Shown: one piece after another, positions 58,820-64,000 of the stretch
Layout: each line of letters begins with the position of its first letter
Position numbering within the stretch: the first letter of the stretch is position 1
NCBI GenBank assembly: GCA_910587345.1
Contig: CAJUKH010000038.1
Location: 1-64,000, forward strand
Length of the DNA stretch: 64,000 bases
Source: an uncultured Oscillospiraceae bacterium
GTDB lineage: Bacteria; Bacillota; Clostridia; Oscillospirales; Oscillospiraceae
Direction of reading: 5' to 3'
Notes under the pieces: model-generated
Database searches by the model: none
What the model was told of the DNA's origin: nothing
The model's input: the letters and a program-made list of their open reading frames with translations, nothing else
Program-made: the position numbers and the translations under genes

Positions 58820-61231
58820 ATGCGCATGAAGCGTCTCTTTGCCGCGGTACTGACCGTGGCCATGCTGGCGGGGACCTTGCCCGGGGCCTTTGCCGCAACC
58901 TCCTCCTTCTCTGATCTGGGAGGGATGCCCGAGGTGGCCGAGGCTGCCGAGTTTTTGAAGCTGATGGGGGTGGTGGACGGCGTGCCCGGAGGGGGATATA
59001 ACCCCGCCGGCACCCTGAGCCGGGCCGAGTTCTGTGCCATGGCGGTGCGGGCACTGGACCGGGCCGATGAAGAGCCGGCCCAGCGGGGCCGCACCATCTA
59101 TCTGGACGTGGGTCCCACCTTCTGGGCCAGGGGGTATATCAATCTTGCCTCCACCATCCGGCTGGGCGGGGAGGACGGCTCCCCTCTGGTGGCCGGGGTG
59201 GGGGACGGCACCTTCCAGCCCGACCGGGCCATCACCTATGGGGAGGCGGTGACCATCCTCTGCCGGGTGCTGGGGTACAGCGAGACCGATGTGGCCATGG
59301 GGGGCGCCTGGTATGACGGATATCTGGCTCTGGGTGCCTCCGGCGGACTGACCGAGGGGCTGACCCTTTCCGGCGGCGATGTCATCAGCCGGGGACAGGC
59401 GGCCATTTTGTTCCACAACCTGTATTTTGCCAAGCCCAAGGGTTCCGACAAGAGCTATCTGGTGAGCCAGGGGGGCAGTGAGGTGGAAAACGCCCTGATT
59501 TTGGACGTGAACGCCACCGCTGATGACGGTTCCGCTGCGGTGAAGACCACAGGGGACACCTATAAGACCGACCGGGCCTTTGACGGCTCCATCGTGGGGA
59601 AGGAAGGCAAGCTGCTGCTGGACAGCGACGGAAAGCTGGTGGCCTTTATGGCCAAGGAGGGCGGCTCCAGCCGGGTGGTGAATGTGTCCCGGGCGGAGGC
59701 CACCTATCTGGTGACCGCCAACGGCGACCGTATCAATGTGGAGCCTTCCACCAAGGTCTATCGCTCCGGCGGGACCACCACCTGGGAGAGTGCCTGGGTG
59801 GATGTGAGCAAGACGGGGACCACCGTGACCCTGCACTACGCTTCCAACGGAAAGCTGGGGTATATCTTCCTGGGTTCCGCCGCAGCGGCGGGCGGAGAGT
59901 CCATGGTGCTGCGGACGGTGCCCAATGGGACCAGTAATCCCTTCTCTGCCATGGCTTCCGGCAATTACACCATGCTGAAAAACGGCATTTCCGCCACGGC
60001 CGCCGACCTCAGGCAGTGGGATGTGGCGACTTATGACGCCGCCGCCCGGCTCATTCAGGTGTCCGACCTGAAACTGACCGGCGTGTATGAGAAGGCGGAA
60101 CCCAGTCTGGCCGCCCCCATTCGGGTGACCGTGATGGGCCATACCTTTGACGTGTTGGCCTCCGCCCGGGAGGACCTGGCGGCCTTTAAGATCGGGGACC
60201 GGATCACCTTGCTCCTCACCGTGGACAATCAGGTGGCGGGGGCGGTAAGCGCCTCCACCGTCAGCGGCAACGCAGTGGGCATGGCCACGGTAGACGGCAC
60301 CACAGCCACGGTGAAGCTGCTTCAGGGCGGCCTTACCGTCAGCGGGGATGTGTCCTCCGCCGCCCAGCGGCTCAATGATCAGCTGGTCACCGTGACCAGT
60401 TCCTCGGCGGGACGGTTGAGCCTCACCGCCGTCAGCGGCAGCACCGTCCGGGGCAGTCTGGATGTGGCCGGCCGGACGCTGGGGGACCGGGAGGTGGCCG
60501 AGAATGTGACGGTTTATGACCAGGTCAGCGGCGGCGCCATGGTGGCAGTCCGATACAGCGACCTGCCCGCCACGGTCAGTTCGGGCAAAATCGACTTTGC
60601 AGGTTTGGATTCTCTGGGCCGGGTACGGTATCTGGTGCTCAACGATGTGACGGGGGATGCCTATGAGTACGGGATCTTCTCCTATGCTGCGGCCGGACGG
60701 GAGCCGGTGTATAAGACAGAAAAGGTGCAGCAGGAAATAGATGGCATACCCCAGTTCAATGAGAATGGGACTCCTGTCATGGTCGATAAGCTTGTCCTTG
60801 ATTCTCAGGGAAATCCGGTGATCGACCACTATGAGACCACTTCCGCCCCCACCCTCTGCGTGAAGCAGGGCACCAAGGAGGGCGGAGAGACCACCTCCAA
60901 GGCGGCCAATTTCACCGGCAGTATCCGCAACGGCGCCATGGGCGGCATCGCCTATACCACCAACGGCCGGGTGGCCGCCACGGTGACGCTGGAGTCCATT
61001 ACCAAGGTGGGACGCTCCGCCTTTGACAGCGAGGAGATGACCGTCACCGTGGCCGGGGAGGTCTATCCCATCTCTGAGGAGGTCCAGTGCTACAACAAGT
61101 CCACCAAGTCCTGGTTCGCCCCGGGAAAGGACGGCATGGAAGCGGCACGGGCCTACTCTGACGAGCTGACCCTCTACTACGACCGCACCCCCGCCGAGGG
61201 GGGCAAGATCCGTATGATCGTGGTGCCCTGA
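58820..61231 (+). CDS. Secreted SLH-domain surface protein
   Basis: This 803-residue protein has a signal peptide (MRMKRLFAAVLTVAMLAGTLPGAFAA) and three SLH motifs within about residues 30-210 (SSFSDLGGMPEVAEAAEFLKLMGVVDGVPGGGYNPAGTLSRAEFCAMAVRAL; TFWARGYINLAST...DGTFQPDRAITYGEAVTILCRVL; WYDGYLALGASGGLTEGL...ISRGQAAILFHNLYF). A long beta-rich C-terminal part of unknown function follows. SLH motifs bind pyruvylated secondary wall polymer. AAAAGGA precedes ATG 58820; a GTG three codons upstream and an ATG two codons downstream are alternatives. Confidence 0.9.
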   Translation: MRMKRLFAAVLTVAMLAGTLPGAFAATSSFSDLGGMPEVAEAAEFLKLMGVVDGVPGGGYNPAGTLSRAEFCAMAVRALDRADEEPAQRGRTIYLDVGPTFWARGYINLASTIRLGGEDGSPLVAGVGDGTFQPDRAITYGEAVTILCRVLGYSETDVAMGGAWYDGYLALGASGGLTEGLTLSGGDVISRGQAAILFHNLYFAKPKGSDKSYLVSQGGSEVENALILDVNATADDGSAAVKTTGDTYKTDRAFDGSIVGKEGKLLLDSDGKLVAFMAKEGGSSRVVNVSRAEATYLVTANGDRINVEPSTKVYRSGGTTTWESAWVDVSKTGTTVTLHYASNGKLGYIFLGSAAAAGGESMVLRTVPNGTSNPFSAMASGNYTMLKNGISATAADLRQWDVATYDAAARLIQVSDLKLTGVYEKAEPSLAAPIRVTVMGHTFDVLASAREDLAAFKIGDRITLLLTVDNQVAGAVSASTVSGNAVGMATVDGTTATVKLLQGGLTVSGDVSSAAQRLNDQLVTVTSSSAGRLSLTAVSGSTVRGSLDVAGRTLGDREVAENVTVYDQVSGGAMVAVRYSDLPATVSSGKIDFAGLDSLGRVRYLVLNDVTGDAYEYGIFSYAAAGREPVYKTEKVQQEIDGIPQFNENGTPVMVDKLVLDSQGNPVIDHYETTSAPTLCVKQGTKEGGETTSKAANFTGSIRNGAMGGIAYTTNGRVAATVTLESITKVGRSAFDSEEMTVTVAGEVYPISEEVQCYNKSTKSWFAPGKDGMEAARAYSDELTLYYDRTPAEGGKIRMIVVP

Positions 61232-61246
61232 TACTCAAGTGATACA

Positions 61247-61288
61247 AAAAAGACCGGTTCCGGGACTCTTCCCGGAACCGGTCTTTTT
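61247..61288. terminator. Bidirectional terminator between SLH gene and phosphoglucomutase
   Basis: A perfect 19-bp inverted repeat (61247-61265 with 61270-61288), A-rich on one side and T-rich on the other, serves both convergent genes. Confidence 0.93.
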
Positions 61289-61325
61289 CATGGAGAATGG
61301 GGCAGGTCGACATCGTTTTTGGGGC

Positions 61326-63053
61326 TTATTTTTGAAGGGCTTTGGCCCAGACCTCGTACTGGGCCACTTTTTGGTCGCACTCGGCCCGGGTGGCGCCCTG
61401 GGCCAGAATGTAGACCTTGACTTTTGGCTCGGTACCCGAGGGGCGAACCACCAGATCGGTGCCGTCGGAGAGCTTGTACTTCAGCACGTTGGAGCCTTTC
61501 AGCTCCATCTCCGTTTTCCTGCCGGTGGCGACCTCTTCCTCTATGCCGGTGGAGTAGTCCCGGCGGAGGGTGACGGGGGTGCCGGCGATATCCACGGGAG
61601 GATGCTCCCGCAGATCTTTCATCAGCTGGGCCATCTTCTGGAGGCCGTCAAGGCCGGGCATCACCAGATTCAGGGTCTTTTCCCCATACTGGCCGTATTT
61701 GTGGTAGAGTTCCTGCAAAGCGTCGTAAAGGGTCATGCCCCGGTCGTAGTAGTAAGCGGCCATCTCGGTGGCCACCAGGGAGGCGGTGACGGCGTCCTTA
61801 TCCCGGACGTAGTCGCCCATCATGTAGCCGTAACTTTCTTCGTAAGAGAAGATGACCTTGCCCTCGCCGCTCTGTTCCAGCGCGTTTTTCTTCTCGGCCA
61901 TGAATTTGAAGCCGGTGAAGGTGTCGAACATATTGACCCCGTTGACTTCGCAGACCTTCCGGGCCATCTCGGTGGTGACGATGGTCTTGAGGGCGGTGGC
62001 ATTTTCGGGGAGGGTGCCCATCCGCTTTTTGGCGCCGATGACATAGTCCAGCAGGAGGACGCCGGTCTGGTTGCCCGAGAGGACGATGAACTTGCCGTCG
62101 GCGCCCCGCACCATGATGCCGATGCGGTCGGCATCGGGGTCGCTGCCCAGGATAAAGTCGGCCCCCTCCTTGTCGGCCAGTTCAATGGCCAGGGCGAAGC
62201 CCTCGGGGTTTTCCGGGTTGGGGGAGACCACGGTGGGGAAATTGCCGTCCAGCACCATCTGCTGGGGCACGCAGATGACGTGCTTCATACCAAGGCGCTT
62301 CAGGGCTTCGGGGATCAGCTTGTGGCCGGTGCCGTGGAAGGGGGTGTAGACCATCTTGAAGCGGTCGGCCACACGGGCCACCACCGCCTTGTCGGTGGCC
62401 TGTCCCAGAACGTTTTCCAGAAACTTTTCGTCGGTTTCCTCCCCCATGATGGTGACGAAGCCCTGCCGGACCGCCTCCTCATAGGGGAGACGTTTGACAG
62501 AGGTGAACACATCGTTTTGCTCCATCCGTTTGGCGATGGCATCGGCATGGTGGGGAGGAAGCTGGGCACCGTCGGCCCAGTAGACCTTGTAGCCGTTGTA
62601 TTCCTTGGGGTTGTGGCTGGCAGTGACATTGACCCCGGCGATGCAGCCGTACTCCCGGATGGCGAAGGACAGCTCGGGGGTGGGACGGAGAGACTCCATG
62701 ACCCGGCTGGGGATGCCGTTGCCCGCCATGACGGCGCAGACCTCGTGGGCGAACTCCTCAGAGTGGTTGCGGCAGTCAAAGCAGACGGCTACGCCTTTTT
62801 TGACCGCCTCGGGTCCTTCGGCCAGAATGACCTGGGCAAAGGCCTGAGTAGCGTGGCGGATGACATGGATATTCATGTTGTGGAGGCCGACGCACATGGT
62901 GCCCCGCAGACCGGCGGTGCCGAACTCCAGAGGGGCGAAGAAGCGGGATTCGATCTCCTTTTCGTTGTTTGCAATGCTTTGAAGCTCGGCTTTCTCTTCT
63001 GCGCTGAGGGCAGGGGAAGCCAGCCATTTCTCATAGGTTTCACGGTAGGACAT
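61326..63053 (-). CDS. pgcA: Phosphoglucomutase/phosphomannomutase
   Basis: This 575-residue alpha-D-phosphohexomutase interconverts hexose 1- and 6-phosphates. Motifs in order are FGTAGLRGTMCVG, the phosphoserine loop GVNVTASHNPKEYNGYKVYW, the metal loop ILGSDPDADRIGIMV, the sugar-binding EESYGYMMGDYVRDKDAV and the phosphate-binding RPSGTEPKVKVYI. GGAGG stands 9 nt before ATG 63053. It probably feeds glycan or polymer synthesis. Confidence 0.95.
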   Translation of the reverse strand: MSYRETYEKWLASPALSAEEKAELQSIANNEKEIESRFFAPLEFGTAGLRGTMCVGLHNMNIHVIRHATQAFAQVILAEGPEAVKKGVAVCFDCRNHSEEFAHEVCAVMAGNGIPSRVMESLRPTPELSFAIREYGCIAGVNVTASHNPKEYNGYKVYWADGAQLPPHHADAIAKRMEQNDVFTSVKRLPYEEAVRQGFVTIMGEETDEKFLENVLGQATDKAVVARVADRFKMVYTPFHGTGHKLIPEALKRLGMKHVICVPQQMVLDGNFPTVVSPNPENPEGFALAIELADKEGADFILGSDPDADRIGIMVRGADGKFIVLSGNQTGVLLLDYVIGAKKRMGTLPENATALKTIVTTEMARKVCEVNGVNMFDTFTGFKFMAEKKNALEQSGEGKVIFSYEESYGYMMGDYVRDKDAVTASLVATEMAAYYYDRGMTLYDALQELYHKYGQYGEKTLNLVMPGLDGLQKMAQLMKDLREHPPVDIAGTPVTLRRDYSTGIEEEVATGRKTEMELKGSNVLKYKLSDGTDLVVRPSGTEPKVKVYILAQGATRAECDQKVAQYEVWAKALQK

Positions 63054-63088
63054 GGGTTAGGACCTCCATTCCATAATATGGTATGGTA

Positions 63089-63118
63089 ATTATAACATGA
63101 TATTGCAGGCGGGGGCAA
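63089..63118 (-). promoter_or_regulatory. sigmaA promoter of the phosphoglucomutase gene
   Basis: TTGCCC (63113-63118), 18 bp, perfect TATAAT (63089-63094) on the minus strand, 36 bp before the start codon. Confidence 0.65.
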
Positions 63119-63169
63119 GGGAATTTTGGGGAAAATGATAAAAATGGGATGGGAAGACCGTGCAAGGGA

Positions 63170-63720
63170 AACGGCCCTTTCCGGCAGTCACTTGCTTTGT
63201 TGGTGGCCTGCCCGCGGGGCCACAGGGCGGCAGACTGTCTCTTGGCGGCTACGCCGCTTAGAGACAGCTGGTGCCCTGTGGGTGCTTCGCCGCCTTACGG
63301 ATGGGGCGTACCCCTTGCGGATAAAAGCTTTTCCACCAACCAGCGCACTTTTGTAGGGGCGGATATCTTATCCGCCCGGCAGAGGAACTTCACAAATCTG
63401 CTTTTTCCCTCAGCGGAAAGGGAAGCCTTCTCTGTTTTGTTGGTTTTGGACTCCGAAAAAGAAAAGGTGGACCGGTGGAAATCTTGGGGAGGTGCAGTAC
63501 AACAGGATAGAAGTCTTACGCTGATATGAGATTCCTCGGGTAAAAGACTTTAAGGTATCTTTCTATCTTCGGCGGCTTGGGTTTGAGCGACCCGTGGTTC
63601 CTTTTGCGCCACTGCCGTTGAGTGGGCGGAATACCGTTACCTGTTTGTTGGTATTTACGCCGCCTGAGTGGTGGCTTTTGGGAGAGGGTGGGCGGAGAAT
63701 ACCCGCAGGGGGTACGCCAC
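63170..63720 (+). repeat. Dispersed repeat family 2, third locus
   Basis: CTCTTGGCGGCTACGCCGCT, CTGTGGGTGCTTCGCCGCC and GGATGGGGCGTACCCCTTGC repeat the 43200-43310 text. The block CCTCGGGTAAAAGACTTTAAG and GCGCCACTGCCGTTGAGTGG repeats 44110-44205. An extra GTAGGGGCGGATATCTTATC segment (63353-63372) with a GCGGATA...TATCCGC palindrome is inserted here. The copy runs into the end of the small ORF at 63655-63885. Confidence 0.8.
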
Positions 63721-63885
63721 ATCCGAGTCTTTCCGCCGGGTAAGGTAGGGAATGCCAGAGCTTTCCAGCATGGAGGAGAAAAGGGCCGGATTCTTGGGGA
63801 GGTCGGTTTCGCTTCCCGGAAGGGGCTTGGGTTTTGGCTCTCCGGCGGGGGTTTGAGGCCACTGTTTCAGGAAGGCAAATTCCAT
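63655..63885 (-). pseudogene. Small DUF2007-like protein, 3' end replaced by repeat sequence
   Basis: The frame reads MEFAFLKQWPQTPAGEPKPKPLPGSETDLPKNPALFSSMLESSGIPYLTRRKDSDVAYPLRV and then FSAHPLPKATTQAA. The middle part (ALFSSMLESSGIPYLTRRKDSDVAYPL) resembles putative signal-transducing proteins of the DUF2007 type, in which a domain of about 40 more residues normally follows. At YPLRV the DNA (GCGTACCCCCTGCGGGTA) is the repeat family 2 marker, so the natural 3' end has been lost. It starts 11 bp after the rlmH stop. No good ribosome binding site was seen; identification is tentative. Confidence 0.5.
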
Positions 63886-63896
63886 GAAAAAACCTT

Positions 63897-64000
63897 TTAT
63901 TTGTGGTATCTGGAGCCGTTGTTGATTTGAAAGGCCCGGTAGACCTGTTCCAGCAGCATGACCCGGGCCAGATGGTGGGGGAAGGTCATGGGGGACATGG
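63897..64000 (-). CDS. rlmH: 23S rRNA (pseudouridine1915-N3) methyltransferase, 3' end only
   Basis: The window edge cuts this gene. The visible C-terminal 33 residues, MSPMTFPHHLARVMLLEQVYRAFQINNGSRYHK, match the end of RlmH (S-MTxPHxLARVxLLEQxYRAxQI...YHK). The enzyme methylates pseudouridine 1915 in helix 69 of 23S rRNA. Transcription runs toward the small ORF at 63655-63885. Confidence 0.85.
   Translation of the reverse strand, partial: MSPMTFPHHLARVMLLEQVYRAFQINNGSRYHK

Overview
The window looks like chromosome from a GC-rich, anaerobic, spore-forming member of the Clostridia, most likely an Oscillospiraceae-type gut bacterium. The evidence is an oxygen-independent class III ribonucleotide reductase, rubrerythrin, dipicolinate (spore) synthesis genes, a WalRK-type regulon, an SLH-domain surface protein, Gram-positive ribosome binding sites and sigmaA promoters. 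Genus is an inference; no rRNA or tRNA gene was seen.

The main feature is a 13.3 kb element (about 4237-17553) that splits the sporulation gene dpaA (dipicolinate synthase subunit A). The 5' half with its own start lies at 17533-17937. The 3' half lies at 3759-4238, directly upstream of an intact dpaB. Joining the halves at a shared CC dinucleotide inside one Pro codon restores an in-frame protein of about 287 residues, the family's normal size. Both element ends carry the same arm (12 bp perfect, 16 of 18 overall) in inverted orientation, each exactly 5 bp from that dinucleotide. An excised circle would therefore have a symmetric site of about 48 bp, as expected for a large serine recombinase. 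Such a recombinase (15203-16801) is encoded next to one end, preceded by one or two tiny ORFs. The cargo is a complete type I-C CRISPR-Cas system (8 repeats; cas3-cas5-cas8c-cas7-cas4-cas1-cas2), an AAA ATPase of the DUF4143 type and a Fic protein. I interpret this as a skin-like element that is excised in the mother cell so that DPA can be made, while the germline keeps CRISPR immunity in the forespore copy.

Layout: 1-520 dispersed repeats; 601-2805 nrdD with NrdR-like boxes; 3166-17937 the dpa operon and its intervening element; 18179-20187 an alkylation-repair pair (Ada-AlkA fusion, Ogt); 20230-23180 an accessory zone with repeats, a membrane protein, a relaxase fragment and an Imm26 gene; 23185-24717 a nitroreductase and a GH25-LysM lysozyme; 24882-27739 TrkA-TrkH potassium uptake; 27760-30531 a one-protein MmeI-like restriction-modification enzyme; 30572-33717 rubrerythrin, HD protein, flavodoxin-ferredoxin and miaA; 34327-37041 two nucleoside hydrolases and a frameshifted crotonase; 37141-38040 repeats; 38146-40605 an MBOAT acyltransferase with an SGNH-like partner; 41183-43139 an isolated phage-type lysis cassette; 43140-44330 repeats; 44470-47538 a giant Sel1-repeat protein; 47843-48373 a low-GC M50-like peptidase; 48577-54579 NUDIX, WalR, an APH(3')-like kinase, WalK, YycH and YycI; 54778-58740 a MacAB-like ABC exporter with a WalR box in front; 58820-61231 an SLH protein; 61326-63053 phosphoglucomutase; 63170-63720 repeats; 63655-64000 a truncated ORF and the 3' end of rlmH.

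Two long dispersed repeat families (one at 1-520 and 37141-37470; one at 37480-38040, 43140-44330 and 63170-63720) fill most of the larger gene-free stretches. Several genes are damaged or odd: the crotonase is frameshifted, the flavodoxin-ferredoxin gene has an early amber stop, and the ORF beside rlmH runs into repeat sequence.
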